DNA of 59,312 bases from Pseudomonas sp. (GTDB lineage Bacteria; Pseudomonadota; Gammaproteobacteria; Pseudomonadales; Pseudomonadaceae): assembly GCF_017744435.1 (NCBI RefSeq), contig NZ_JAGIBG010000034.1, positions 1 to 59,312 on the forward strand. The letters run 5' to 3'. The position numbers and the translations under genes are program-made. The number at the start of each line of letters is the position of its first letter. The first letter of the stretch is position 1. Of this stretch, positions 1 to 8,600 are shown one piece after another. Under the pieces are notes generated by a model. It searched no databases. It saw nothing but the letters and a program-made list of their open reading frames with translations, and had not been told where the DNA came from.

Positions 1-216
1 ATCCTCGACCAGTACGAGCGGCACATGCAGTTCCTGCATCTGGTCCGCTAATACCTGTACCGGCCTCTTCGCGGGCTTGCCCGCTCCCACAAGTCCTGCA
101 CAGCTTTCAGAAACTGTGCTGAACCTGTGGGAGCGGGCAAGCCCGCGAAGAGGCCGGTACAGGTATTAGCGGACCAGATGCAGGAACTGCATGTGCCGCT
201 CGTACTGGTCGAGGAT
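1..216. repeat. Perfect 91-bp inverted repeat at left window edge (fold-back)
   Basis: Bases 1-91 are the exact reverse complement of 126-216. The arms contain an intergenic repeat (about 55-91 and 126-162) and also the last 16 codons of betT: 1-51 on the plus strand reads the same C-terminus and stop as 166-216 on the minus strand. The 34-base centre has a smaller GCACAG/CTGTGC stem. The pairing runs to base 1 without mismatch. Either a second identical convergent betT lies outside the window, or the sequence is a hairpin artefact at a contig end. The same pattern at the right edge favours the artefact. Confidence 0.9.
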
Positions 217-2178
217 GTCGTTGATGATCTGCTCCTTGCTGTAGCCCACCAGGTCATAGTTCTGGCTGCCTTCGCTCAGGTGCACCTCGGCCCGGTAGTA
301 GCGGCGGTTCTTCAACTCCTGCGTGCCCAGCCCGCCCAGCCCGCCCAGCGCGAACGACGGCGTGAAGTAGCCACGCATCTGCACCTGGTAGATGAACGGC
401 TGCTCCTCGCCATGGCCAACCTTGAGGCTGACGTTGTCATGGCTCGGGTCGTCCTGGGTCACCAGCACCAGGCCCTTCTGCTCGAACACCTCACGCACTT
501 CGGCAATTGCCGGGCGCACCACGTCGTCCATGAAGCGGTACACCTCGTCCCGCGACGGGAAGTGCACGGCCTGGCTCAGACGTTGACGCCAGCCACCACG
601 GCCACGGCGTGACTGGGCGAACGGTGCCAGCGAGTGCATCTGCGCGATCTGCCGCTGGCTCTCCAGGTAGAAGGCCTTGTGCAGCCCCCACATCATGCAC
701 AGCAGGATCAGCGAGAACGGAAGCGAGGTCAGCACCACCGCCGACTTCAACGAGTCGATGCTGCCCGCGAACAGCAAGCCGCTGGTAATCAACGCCGTCA
801 TCGCACCCCAGAAGATCCGCAACCAGTTCGGCCCGTCTTCGTCGGCACCACCGCCCTTGGCGGACAGGGTCGACAGCACCACGGTGCCAGAGTCGGCCGA
901 GGTGACGAAGAACACGAAACTGATGAACACCGTCACGGCGATCACCGTCTTGCTCCACGGGTAGGTTTCCAGCAGCAGGTACAGGCTCATCGACGGGTTG
1001 TCCAATGCGGACTGGCCGAGCGCGGTCATGCCGTGGTTGATCACCTGGTCCAGCGCGCTGTTGCCGAAGATCGACATCCACGCCAGGGTGAAGCCCAGCG
1101 GAATCAGCAGCACGCCGAAGACGAACTCACGGATGGTGCGGCCACGCGAGATGCGCGCGATGAACAGGCCCACGAACGGCGCCCAGGCAATCCACCAGGC
1201 CCAGTAGAACACCGTCCAGCCACCCAGCCAGTCACGTTGCTCGCCATAGGCGTACACGTCGAAGCTCTTGCGCGGCAAGGCGCCGAGGTAATCGCCGAGG
1301 TTCTGGATCAGGGTATTGAACAGGTGCTGGGTGGGCCCGGCGAACAGCACGAACAGCAGCAACGCGCAGGCCAGGAACAGGTTGATGTCGCTCATCACCC
1401 GTACGCCCTTTTCCACCCCCGCCACGGCTACCGCCACCGCCGCGCCCATCATCAGCGCGATGAGGATCACCTGCACCCACTGGCTGTGGCTGATGCCGAA
1501 CAGGTAGTCGAGGCCGGCGTTCAGGTGCAGCACACCAAAGCCCATGTCGGCGCCCAGGCCGAACACCGTGGCGATGATGCCGAAGCCGTCCACGGCATAG
1601 CCGATAGGGCCATTGATGCGCTTGCCGATCAGCGGATACAACGCCGAACGCAAGGCCAGCGGCAGGTTGTGCCGGTAGGCGAAGTAGGCCAGCGCCATGC
1701 CGACGAAGGCGAACACGCCCCAGCCATGCAGGCCCCAGTGCAGGAACAGGATCTCCATCGCCTGGCGCCCGGCCTCGGCCGTGCCTCCTTCGCCCTGGGG
1801 CGGGGTGAGCATGTGGGTCAGCGGCTCGGAGACACAGAAGAAGAACAGCGTGATGCTGATACCGGCGGCGAACAGCATGCCGGCCCAGGACAAGTAGCTG
1901 AACTCGGGCTCGTCGTGGTCGGCACCGAGCTTGATCTTGCCGTAGCCGGACAAGGCGGTGACCACCACGAACACCAGGTACAGCGTCATGGCCAGCATGT
2001 AGTACCAGCCGACCGTGTTGGCCGCCCAGTTCTGCGCCGCCAGCAGCCACTCACCGGCAGCTTGCGGGAAGGCGATGACCACCAGGCCGAAAAGAAGAAT
2101 GAAACTTGCCGCGAAGTAGAACACTGGCGGGTTCATGCGGATCTTGCCATTGGCAAGGGAGGGGGACGGTGCACTCAT
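166..2178 (-). CDS. betT: BCCT-family choline/betaine transporter BetT
   Basis: This is an inner-membrane importer of choline or related betaines, driven by ion gradient, feeding glycine betaine synthesis and osmoprotection. The product is 670 aa with about 12 hydrophobic segments. The BCCT tryptophan-rich signature (FYWAWWIAWAPFVGLFIARI) is intact, followed by a long hydrophilic C-terminal domain of about 150 residues like that of E. coli BetT, which senses osmotic stress there. I start it at ATG 2178, preceded by GAGGTG, not at the in-frame start 35 codons upstream, whose extra residues look like leader sequence. A BetI-like operator lies about 100 bp upstream. Which substrate is preferred cannot be told from sequence. 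Confidence 0.9.
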   Translation of the reverse strand: MSAPSPSLANGKIRMNPPVFYFAASFILLFGLVVIAFPQAAGEWLLAAQNWAANTVGWYYMLAMTLYLVFVVVTALSGYGKIKLGADHDEPEFSYLSWAGMLFAAGISITLFFFCVSEPLTHMLTPPQGEGGTAEAGRQAMEILFLHWGLHGWGVFAFVGMALAYFAYRHNLPLALRSALYPLIGKRINGPIGYAVDGFGIIATVFGLGADMGFGVLHLNAGLDYLFGISHSQWVQVILIALMMGAAVAVAVAGVEKGVRVMSDINLFLACALLLFVLFAGPTQHLFNTLIQNLGDYLGALPRKSFDVYAYGEQRDWLGGWTVFYWAWWIAWAPFVGLFIARISRGRTIREFVFGVLLIPLGFTLAWMSIFGNSALDQVINHGMTALGQSALDNPSMSLYLLLETYPWSKTVIAVTVFISFVFFVTSADSGTVVLSTLSAKGGGADEDGPNWLRIFWGAMTALITSGLLFAGSIDSLKSAVVLTSLPFSLILLCMMWGLHKAFYLESQRQIAQMHSLAPFAQSRRGRGGWRQRLSQAVHFPSRDEVYRFMDDVVRPAIAEVREVFEQKGLVLVTQDDPSHDNVSLKVGHGEEQPFIYQVQMRGYFTPSFALGGLGGLGTQELKNRRYYRAEVHLSEGSQNYDLVGYSKEQIINDILDQYERHMQFLHLVR

Positions 2179-2275
2179 GAAACAGGCACCTCGTCGATCG
2201 ACGTGAGGTTCGGAATGAACGGGTTCAGCAAAGGAATCCTCCTGTTGAACACCGGCAGCGGACCAGCGTTTTTCA

Positions 2276-2291
2276 TTGAACAAGCGTTCAA
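2276..2291. promoter_or_regulatory. Candidate BetI operator upstream of betT
   Basis: TTGAAC-AAGC-GTTCAA is a perfect 6-bp inverted repeat with a 4-bp spacer, about 100 bp upstream of the betT ATG. It resembles the TTGAAC/GTTCAA half-sites bound by the choline-responsive repressor BetI. The site is seen; the BetI assignment is inference from its shape and the adjacent choline transporter. Confidence 0.5.
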
Positions 2292-2350
2292 GTTAAACAT
2301 GGATCGGCTTTCAATGCGAACCGGGGCGCCGATTGGCGCCCTCCTGTCAT

Positions 2351-2444
2351 GGCCCTTTCGCGGCTAAAGCCGCTCCCACAGCGACCCCACAGCATTCTGA
2401 AAATGTGCAATCCCTGTGGGAGCGGCTTTAGCCGCGAAAGGGCC
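2351..2444. repeat. Paired intergenic repeat (REP-type), betT-cysE interval
   Basis: Arms of 31 bp (2351-2381 and 2414-2444) are perfect inverted copies around a 32-base loop. It is a variant of the window's common repeat with core GCGGCTAAAGCCGCTCCCACA. It sits downstream of cysE and can act as its transcription end. Confidence 0.85.
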
Positions 2445-2467
2445 GGTACAGCCATGAATCTCCCGGA

Positions 2468-3400
2468 TCAGTTCTTGTCCTGGCAATCCAGCTGCAGGTT
2501 GGCCTGGGTGATGTTGCTTTCGGCCGGCACGCTGCGGGTCAGCCAGACATTGCCGCCAATGGTCGAGCCCTTGCCGATGGTAATCCGCCCCAGGATCGTC
2601 GCCCCGGCATAGATCACCACATCGTCCTCGACGATCGGGTGGCGTGGCAGCCCCTTGTGCAGCGTTCCCGACTCATCGCTGGGGAAGCGCTTGGCGCCCA
2701 GGGTAACCGCCTGGTAGATGCGCACCCGCTCACCGATGATCGCGGTCTCGCCAATTACCACGCCGGTACCGTGGTCGATGAAGAAGCTCTGGCCGATCTG
2801 CGCGCCAGGGTGAATGTCGATACCGGTGGCCGAATGCGCCAGCTCCGAACTGATCCGCGCCAGCAGCGGCAGGCCTGCCTTATAAAGGTGGTGAGCCAGA
2901 CGGTGGTGGATGATCGCCAGGATCCCCGGATAACACAGCAATACCTCGTCGACGCTGCGCGCCGCCGGGTCGCCGTGATAGGCCGCGAGCACATCGGTAT
3001 CGAGCAGCACGCGCAGGCCCGGCAAGGCCGCCGCGAAGTCCTGGATCAGGCGCAGGGCCTGGGCGTCGATGCCCTGCAGTTCCGTCTTGCTCTGGCGGGC
3101 GGCGTAGCGCAGTTCCAGCCGCGCCTGCGCCAGCAGGGCCGTCAGCGCCGCGTCGAGGGTATGGCCGACGTAGAAGTCCTCGCTCTCCTCACGCAGGTCG
3201 ACCGGGCCCAGGCGCATCGGGAACAGCGCCCCGCAGAGCTGCTCGAGAATCTGGCGCATGGCCTCGCGCGAAGGCAGCTCGCGCCCGCCTTGCTCGCCAC
3301 TGCTACGACCATTGCGGCTGCGCCATTGCTCGCGGGCACCGCGCAGGCCACTGACGATGCTGTGCAGTTGCCAGTGCCCAGTTGAAGGTTGTTCGCTCAC
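2468..3400 (-). CDS. cysE: Serine O-acetyltransferase (EpsC/CysE type)
   Basis: It acetylates L-serine with acetyl-CoA to O-acetylserine, the carbon acceptor for sulfide in cysteine synthesis and the source of the inducer of CysB-controlled genes. The product is 310 aa: an alpha-helical N-terminal part (about 1-190) and a left-handed beta-helix of hexapeptide repeats (about 195-295), with the family stretch HPGAQIGQSFFIDHGTGVVI holding the catalytic His/Asp region. The start is GTG at 3400 with AGGAG eight bases before it. It is longer than E. coli CysE and fits the EpsC subgroup. It diverges from the cystine importer, fitting a role in sulfur limitation. The name epsC would be an equal choice. 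Confidence 0.88.
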   Translation of the reverse strand: MSEQPSTGHWQLHSIVSGLRGAREQWRSRNGRSSGEQGGRELPSREAMRQILEQLCGALFPMRLGPVDLREESEDFYVGHTLDAALTALLAQARLELRYAARQSKTELQGIDAQALRLIQDFAAALPGLRVLLDTDVLAAYHGDPAARSVDEVLLCYPGILAIIHHRLAHHLYKAGLPLLARISSELAHSATGIDIHPGAQIGQSFFIDHGTGVVIGETAIIGERVRIYQAVTLGAKRFPSDESGTLHKGLPRHPIVEDDVVIYAGATILGRITIGKGSTIGGNVWLTRSVPAESNITQANLQLDCQDKN

Positions 3401-3574
3401 GGTGTTCTCCTGCCGAAGGTGGCCAATCTGTCGTTATGCGATCCACTCTACGGCAAATCCGCCCCTTGGAAAAAACAACGCTTTATTCCATCCTGCGCTA
3501 AGTCGGGCATAAGCCGCGATGACGGCGGCACTATCCTGGCCTACCCTCAAAGCAGCCAAAACCTGGCACAGATC

Positions 3575-3635
3575 AAAACGGGAATAAGAAAATAAGTTTT
3601 TATTATTTCCTGGCCTATCAAGCCAACTCTATAGT
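3575..3635 (+). promoter_or_regulatory. AT-rich promoter region of tcyJLN
   Basis: An AT-rich island (about 3578-3610, with GGAATAAG and TTTTTATTATTT) stands out from the GC-rich surroundings. A possible -10 hexamer TATAGT lies at 3630-3635, 39 bp before the tcyJ ATG, with no good -35. A weak -35 plus AT-rich upstream DNA fits activation by CysB, but that is inference. Confidence 0.4.
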
Positions 3636-3673
3636 CGCCACCCACTACTTCAACAACAAGCGCGGGGTCTGAC

Positions 3674-4468
3674 ATGTCGAAATTCGCCAAACCGCTTCTC
3701 AACGCCAGCCTGGCCATCCTGCTGGGTGCCGGCCTGCTCGGCCAGGCCTTCGCCGGCGAGCAACTGAAGACCATCGAGGAAAAAGGCGTGATCAACGTCG
3801 GCCTCGAGGGGACTTACCCGCCATTCAGCTTCCAGGATGAAAACGGCAAACTGACCGGCTTCGAAGTCGAGCTGTCCGAATTGCTGGCCAAGGAACTGGG
3901 GGTCAAAGCCAAGATCCAGCCGACCAAATGGGACGGCATCCTCGCCGCGCTGGAATCCAAGCGCCTGGACGTGGTGGTCAACCAGGTGACCATCTCCGAG
4001 GAGCGCAAGAAGAAGTACGACTTCTCCGAGCCCTACACCATCTCCGGCATCCAGGCGCTGGTCCTGAAGAAGAAGGCCGAGCAGCTGAACATCAAGAGCG
4101 CGCAGGACCTGGCCGGCAAGAAGGTTGGCGTGGGCCTGGGCACCAACTACGAGCAATGGGTGAAGCAGGACGTGCCGAAGGCTGACGTGCGCACCTATGA
4201 AGACGACCCGAGCAAATTCGCCGACCTGCGCAACGGCCGCATCGACGCCATCCTGATCGACCGCCTGGCTGCGCTGGAATACGCCCAGAAGGCCAAGGAC
4301 ACCGAACTGGCTGGCGACGCCTTCTCGCGCCTGGAAAGCGGCGTGGCCCTGCGCAAGGGTGAGCCTGAGCTGCTGGCCGCGATCAACAAGGCCATCGACA
4401 AGCTCAAGGCTGACGGCACGCTGGCCAAGCTGTCGGAGAAATACTTCGGTGCCGATGTCACCAAATGA
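3674..4468 (+). CDS. tcyJ: Cystine ABC transporter, periplasmic binding protein
   Basis: It binds L-cystine (possibly other amino acids) in the periplasm and delivers it to TcyL/TcyN. The product is 264 aa: a signal peptide (1-28, cleavage near AFA-GEQ) and a family-3 solute-binding fold, with a GVINVGLEGTYPPFSFQDENG motif region typical of FliY/TcyJ. The protein has no Cys and no Met except the initiator, as expected for an abundant protein made during sulfur starvation. The stop overlaps the tcyL start (ATGA), so it leads a three-gene operon. The name fliY is used for the E. coli orthologue. Confidence 0.9.
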   Translation: MSKFAKPLLNASLAILLGAGLLGQAFAGEQLKTIEEKGVINVGLEGTYPPFSFQDENGKLTGFEVELSELLAKELGVKAKIQPTKWDGILAALESKRLDVVVNQVTISEERKKKYDFSEPYTISGIQALVLKKKAEQLNIKSAQDLAGKKVGVGLGTNYEQWVKQDVPKADVRTYEDDPSKFADLRNGRIDAILIDRLAALEYAQKAKDTELAGDAFSRLESGVALRKGEPELLAAINKAIDKLKADGTLAKLSEKYFGADVTK

Positions 4469-5133
4469 TCGCTGAAAGCCTGCAACTCGTTGCCGACTCC
4501 ACGCCCTTCCTGCTGAAGGGCGCGGGTTATACGGTGCTGCTCAGCGTTGGCGGCATGTTCTTCGGCCTGGTGCTGGGCTTTGCCCTGGCACTGATGCGGC
4601 TGTCGAAGATCCTGCCGCTGAACTGGCTGGCCCGGGTCTATGTGTCGTTCTTCCGTGGCACGCCGCTGCTGGTGCAGCTGTTCGTGATCTACTTCGGCAT
4701 GCCGCAGATCGGTATCGAGCTCGACCCGATTCCGGCTTCGCTGATCGGTCTGTCACTGAACATGGCGGCCTACATCTGCGAAATCCTGCGTGCGGCGATC
4801 TCCTCGATCGACCGCGGCCAGTGGGAAGCCGCGGCCAGCATCGGCATGACCCGCACCCAGGCCATGCGCCGGGCGATCCTGCCCCAGGCCCTGCGCACCG
4901 CGCTGCCTCCACTGGGCAACAGCTTCATCTCGCTGGTCAAGGACACCGCCCTGGCGGCGACCATCCAGGTGCCCGAGCTGTTCCGACAGGCCCAGCTGAT
5001 TACCGCGCGCACCTTCGAAGTGTTCACCATGTACCTGGCCGTTGCCGTGATCTACTGGATCCTCTGCAGCATCCTCGCGCACTTCCAGAACCGCATGGAA
5101 GCGCGGGTCAACCAGCACGACCAGGAGCAATGA
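4465..5133 (+). CDS. tcyL: Cystine ABC transporter permease
   Basis: This is the inner-membrane channel subunit of the cystine importer. The product is 222 aa with about five hydrophobic segments of the His/Glu/Gln/Arg permease family (HisM type). The cytoplasmic EAA loop, EAAASIGMTRTQAMRRAILP, contacts the ATPase. It overlaps tcyJ by 4 bp and is followed by tcyN after one base, so translation is probably coupled. It is the YecS counterpart. Confidence 0.9.
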   Translation: MIAESLQLVADSTPFLLKGAGYTVLLSVGGMFFGLVLGFALALMRLSKILPLNWLARVYVSFFRGTPLLVQLFVIYFGMPQIGIELDPIPASLIGLSLNMAAYICEILRAAISSIDRGQWEAAASIGMTRTQAMRRAILPQALRTALPPLGNSFISLVKDTALAATIQVPELFRQAQLITARTFEVFTMYLAVAVIYWILCSILAHFQNRMEARVNQHDQEQ

Positions 5134-5134
5134 G

Positions 5135-5896
5135 ATGATCGTCGCCAAAGGCCTGACCAAGCAGTTCAAGGGCCAGACCGTGCTCAACGGTATCGACCTG
5201 ACCGTGCAACCCGGTGAAGTGGTGGCCATCATCGGCCCCAGCGGCTCGGGCAAGACCACTTTCCTGCGTTGCCTCAACCTGCTGGAAACCCCGGATGCCG
5301 GGCAGATCCAGATCGGCGACATCAGCATTGATGCCAACCGCCCGCTCGGCGGCCAGCAGAGTGCGATCCGCCGCCTGCGCCAGCAGGCTGGCTTCGTGTT
5401 CCAGAACTTCAACCTGTTCCCCCACCGCACCGCGCTGGAAAACGTCATCGAAGGCCCGGTGATCGTCAAGAAGACGCCTCGCGAACAGGCCATCGACCTG
5501 GGTCGGCGGCTGCTGGCCAAGGTCGGCCTGGCGGGCAAGGAAGACGCCTACCCGCGGCGCCTTTCCGGCGGCCAGCAGCAGCGCGTGGCCATTGCCCGCG
5601 CGCTGGCCATGGAACCTGAAGTGATCCTGTTCGACGAACCCACCTCGGCCCTCGACCCGGAGCTGGTCGGCGAGGTGCTGGCGACCATCCGCGGCCTGGC
5701 CGAGGAGAAGCGCACCATGATCATCGTGACCCATGAGATGAGTTTTGCCCGGGATGTCGCGAACCGGGTGATCTTCTTCGACAAGGGTGTGATCGTGGAA
5801 CAGGGCGAGGCCAAGGCGCTGTTCGCCAATCCGAAGGAAGAGCGTACCCGGCAGTTCCTGCGCAAGTTCCTCGGTACCGCCGCTGCGCAAGACTGA
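5135..5896 (+). CDS. tcyN: Cystine ABC transporter ATP-binding protein
   Basis: This is the ATPase that powers the TcyJLN importer on the cytoplasmic face. The product is 253 aa, with Walker A GPSGSGKTT (about 32-40), the Q-loop at VFQNFNLF, ABC signature LSGGQQQR, Walker B VILFDEP and switch His in IVTHEMSF, all intact. It belongs to the polar amino-acid (YecC/HisP/GlnQ) branch. It ends the operon and is followed after 15 bp by an inverted repeat pair that likely ends transcription. Confidence 0.9.
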   Translation: MIVAKGLTKQFKGQTVLNGIDLTVQPGEVVAIIGPSGSGKTTFLRCLNLLETPDAGQIQIGDISIDANRPLGGQQSAIRRLRQQAGFVFQNFNLFPHRTALENVIEGPVIVKKTPREQAIDLGRRLLAKVGLAGKEDAYPRRLSGGQQQRVAIARALAMEPEVILFDEPTSALDPELVGEVLATIRGLAEEKRTMIIVTHEMSFARDVANRVIFFDKGVIVEQGEAKALFANPKEERTRQFLRKFLGTAAAQD

Positions 5897-5911
5897 AAAT
5901 CTCGGCTGGAT

Positions 5912-5971
5912 TCTTCGCGGGCACGCCCGCTCCCACATTGATCGGTGTGGGAGCGGGCGTGCCCGCGAAGA
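5912..5971. repeat. Paired intergenic repeat downstream of tcyN
   Basis: Perfect 26-bp inverted arms (5912-5937 and 5946-5971) surround an 8-base loop, with core GCGGGCACGCCCGCTCCCACA. It is a likely stop for the tcy operon. The tight loop would make a very stable hairpin. Confidence 0.9.
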
Positions 5972-5997
5972 GGCCGGCACATCCAATGCAAATCCAT

Positions 5998-6060
5998 CTT
6001 CTATAAATATTCCAAAAAGTTAGTTCATAAACTTTTAATAAGCCATTATGGTATATGAAC
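5998..6060 (+). promoter_or_regulatory. AT-rich promoter region of the sfnB-like operon
   Basis: An AT-rich stretch (CTATAAATATT ... TTCATAAACTTTTAATAAG ... TATGGTATAT) sits between the repeat pair and the first oxidoreductase gene. It resembles the islands before tcyJ, sftP/sftR and atsR. No clear sigma-54 -24/-12 element (TGGCAC-N5-TTGC) was found by eye. It is a candidate binding region for CysB or another sulfur regulator. Confidence 0.35.
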
Positions 6061-6133
6061 CGGACCACCGGACCAGCAAATGTCTGTCGCCATCAGCTGA
6101 AGCGACGCATCCACTTTGTGAGGTTCGGTTCTG

Positions 6134-7375
6134 ATGACCACCCAGCCAAATACCGTATTCCATAGCGACCTCGACAGCTCGCCCCTGCTGCTGCCGGCCA
6201 AGGTCCTGCGCAACGACGCCGAAGCCCTGCAAGCCGCCCGCGAACTGGCCGAGAGCGCCCGCGAGCAAGCCGCCCGCCGTGACCAGCAACGCAAGCTGCC
6301 CTGGGCAGAAATCGAACAGTTCACCCGCAGTGGCCTGGGCAGCATCAGCGTGCCCAAGGCCTACGGCGGCCCGGACGTCTCGTTCGCAACCGTCGCCGAG
6401 GTGTTCCGCCTGATCAGCGCCGCCGACCCGGCCCTGGGGCAGATCCCACAGAACCAGTTCGGCATGCTGCAGCTGCTGCGCCTGACCGCTACCGAAGCTC
6501 AACAGGCGCTGATCTTTCGCAGCGTGCTGGACGGCTGGCGTATCGGCAACGCCGGCCCCGAGCGCGGCACCAAGGACACCCTGACGCTCAAGGCCAGGAT
6601 CACCCGCAGCGCTGACGGCTATCGCATCAGCGGTGAGAAGTTCTATTCCACTGGCGCGCTGTTCGCCCACTGGGTGGCGGTCAAGGCGCTGGACGATGAA
6701 GGCCGCCAGCGTCTGGCCTTCGTCCGCCGCGGCAGCCCGGGGCTGCGCATCGTCGACGACTGGTCCGGCTTCGGCCAGCGCACCACCGCCAGCGGTACCG
6801 TGCTGCTCGACCAGGTACCGGTCGATGCGGAGCTGGTCATCGACAACTGGCGCCAGCGCGATACCCCCAATATCCAGGGCGCGGCCTCGCAGCTGATTCA
6901 GGCGGCCATCGATGCCGGCATCGCCGAGGCCGCCATCGACGACGCCATCACCTTCGTCCGCGAAAAATCCCGGCCATGGATCGAGGCCAAGGTCGAGCGC
7001 GCCAGCGATGACCCTTACGTGGTTGCCGACATCGGCCGCCTGAAGCTTGACCTGCATGCCGCCGAGGCGCTGCTGCGCAAGGCCGCGCGCGTGCTCGACG
7101 AGGTCAATGCCGGGCCGATCGATGCCGCCGCCGCAGCGCGGGCGTCAATTGCCGTGGCCGAGGCCAAGGTGCTGACCACCGAGATCTCGCTGCAGGCCAG
7201 CGAAAAGCTGTTCGAACTGGCGGGCAGCCGCGCAAGCCTGGCCGAGTTCAACCTCGACCGGCACTGGCGCAATGCCCGGGTGCACACCCTGCACGACCCG
7301 GTGCGCTGGAAGTACCACGCGATTGGTGCCTATCACCTCAACGGCACCCTGCCCGCCCGGCATTCCTGGATCTGA
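6134..7375 (+). CDS. SfnB-family sulfur acquisition oxidoreductase (first copy)
   Basis: This 413-aa flavoprotein has the acyl-CoA dehydrogenase/DszC-like fold. Members (SfnB, DszC) act with reduced flavin on organosulfur compounds and are made under sulfate limitation. An N-terminal helical domain (about 25-140) is followed by the beta domain with the DDWSGFGQRTT motif and a C-terminal helical bundle ending in a His/Arg-rich block shared with the next gene. It has only two Met and no Cys. No flavin reductase gene is in the window, so reduced FMN must come from elsewhere. It begins a seven-gene run reaching metI. The substrate is not predictable. Confidence 0.8.
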   Translation: MTTQPNTVFHSDLDSSPLLLPAKVLRNDAEALQAARELAESAREQAARRDQQRKLPWAEIEQFTRSGLGSISVPKAYGGPDVSFATVAEVFRLISAADPALGQIPQNQFGMLQLLRLTATEAQQALIFRSVLDGWRIGNAGPERGTKDTLTLKARITRSADGYRISGEKFYSTGALFAHWVAVKALDDEGRQRLAFVRRGSPGLRIVDDWSGFGQRTTASGTVLLDQVPVDAELVIDNWRQRDTPNIQGAASQLIQAAIDAGIAEAAIDDAITFVREKSRPWIEAKVERASDDPYVVADIGRLKLDLHAAEALLRKAARVLDEVNAGPIDAAAAARASIAVAEAKVLTTEISLQASEKLFELAGSRASLAEFNLDRHWRNARVHTLHDPVRWKYHAIGAYHLNGTLPARHSWI

Positions 7376-7418
7376 ATTTGTGGCCATTGGGGCCGCACAG
7401 CGGCCCCCGGAGATCACC

Positions 7419-8600
7419 ATGACAACATCAGTAATCACCAGCGACAGCCAAGCCCTGGCTGCCGCCGAACATATCGCCCAGCAACTCAAACGCGACAGCG
7501 CCCTGCGCGACCGCGAACGCCGCCTGCCCCACGCCGAACTGGAGCTGTTCACCCGCTCCGGCCTGTGGGCCATCAGCGTCCCCAAAACCTTTGGCGGCGC
7601 GGGCGTGTCCAACGTCACCCTGGCCCAGGTCATCGCCCGTATCGCCCAGGCCGATGGCTCCCTTGGCCAGATTCCGCAGAACCACTTCTACGCCCTCGAA
7701 GTGCTGCGGGTTAACGGCAGCCCCGAACAGCAGCGGCGCCTCTACGGCGAAGTGTTGGCCGGCCGCCGCTTCGGTAACGCCCTGGCCGAACTGGGCACGA
7801 AAACCGCACACGACCGCACCACCCGCCTGACTCGCGATGGCGCCGGCTACCGCATCAACGGGCGCAAGTTCTACGCCACCGGCGCGCTGTACGCCCAGCG
7901 CATCCCGACCTCGGTGATCGACGACCAGGGCCGCCAGCAGTTGGCCTTCGTCCCCGCCGACAGCCAGGGCCTGCAGGTAATCGACGACTGGAGCGGCTTC
8001 GGCCAGCGCACCACCGGCAGCGGCTCGGTGACCTTCGACAACGTCTGGGTCGATGCCGACGACGTGGTGCCGTTCCAGACGGCCTTCGAACGCCCGACAC
8101 CGGTCGGCCCGCTGGCGCAGATTCTCCATGCGGCCATCGACACCGGTATCGCTCGCGCAGCGCTGGATGATGCCCTGCACTTCGTGCGCACGCGCAGCCG
8201 GCCATGGGTCGACTCCGGCCTGGACAAAGCCAGCGACGATCCGCTGACCCTGAAAAGCTTCGGCCAGCTGGTGAGCCGCCTGCATGCTGCTGAAGCGTTG
8301 CTCGAACGCGCCGGCGAGTTCCTGGACCGCGCCCAGGCCAACAGCAATGCCGACACCGTTGCCGCTGCCTCCATCGCCGTTGCCGAAGCACGGGCCATCA
8401 GCACGGAAATCTCCCTCGCCGCCGGCACCACGCTGTTCGAACTCGCCGGCAGCCAGGCCACCCTCGCCGAGCACAACCTCGACCGCCATTGGCGCAACGC
8501 CCGCGTGCACACCCTGCATGACCCGGTGCGCTGGAAGTACCACGCCATCGGCAACTACTACCTGAACCACGAAAACCCACCACGCCGGGGGACCATCTGA
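7419..8600 (+). CDS. SfnB-family sulfur acquisition oxidoreductase (second copy)
   Basis: This 393-aa paralogue of the preceding gene shares DDWSGFGQRTT and an almost identical C-terminal block (about 360-385, starting LDRHWRNARVHTLHDPVRW), so the two arose by tandem duplication. I start it at ATG 7419, which has GGAG nine bases upstream. A longer reading frame exists but would overlap the first copy and encode unrelated residues. The only sulfur residue is the initiator Met. The stop shares a base with the next start (TGATG), so translation is coupled to the LLM monooxygenase. It probably acts on reduced-flavin-dependent organosulfur oxidation. Confidence 0.8.
   Translation: MTTSVITSDSQALAAAEHIAQQLKRDSALRDRERRLPHAELELFTRSGLWAISVPKTFGGAGVSNVTLAQVIARIAQADGSLGQIPQNHFYALEVLRVNGSPEQQRRLYGEVLAGRRFGNALAELGTKTAHDRTTRLTRDGAGYRINGRKFYATGALYAQRIPTSVIDDQGRQQLAFVPADSQGLQVIDDWSGFGQRTTGSGSVTFDNVWVDADDVVPFQTAFERPTPVGPLAQILHAAIDTGIARAALDDALHFVRTRSRPWVDSGLDKASDDPLTLKSFGQLVSRLHAAEALLERAGEFLDRAQANSNADTVAAASIAVAEARAISTEISLAAGTTLFELAGSQATLAEHNLDRHWRNARVHTLHDPVRWKYHAIGNYYLNHENPPRRGTI

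Noticed and set aside
1..51. A second betT gene ending at the left edge
   Set aside because: Only 16 codons are visible, they are identical to the real betT end, and they are part of a perfect terminal fold-back that recurs at the right edge.
634..2367. Long plus-strand open frame opposite betT
   Set aside because: Antisense to a clear BCCT transporter, with His/Gln/Arg-rich composition typical of a shadow frame.
5976..6133. Sigma-54 promoter before the sfnB-like operon
   Set aside because: sfn genes elsewhere depend on a sigma-54 activator, but no acceptable TGGCAC-N5-TTGC element could be found by eye here.
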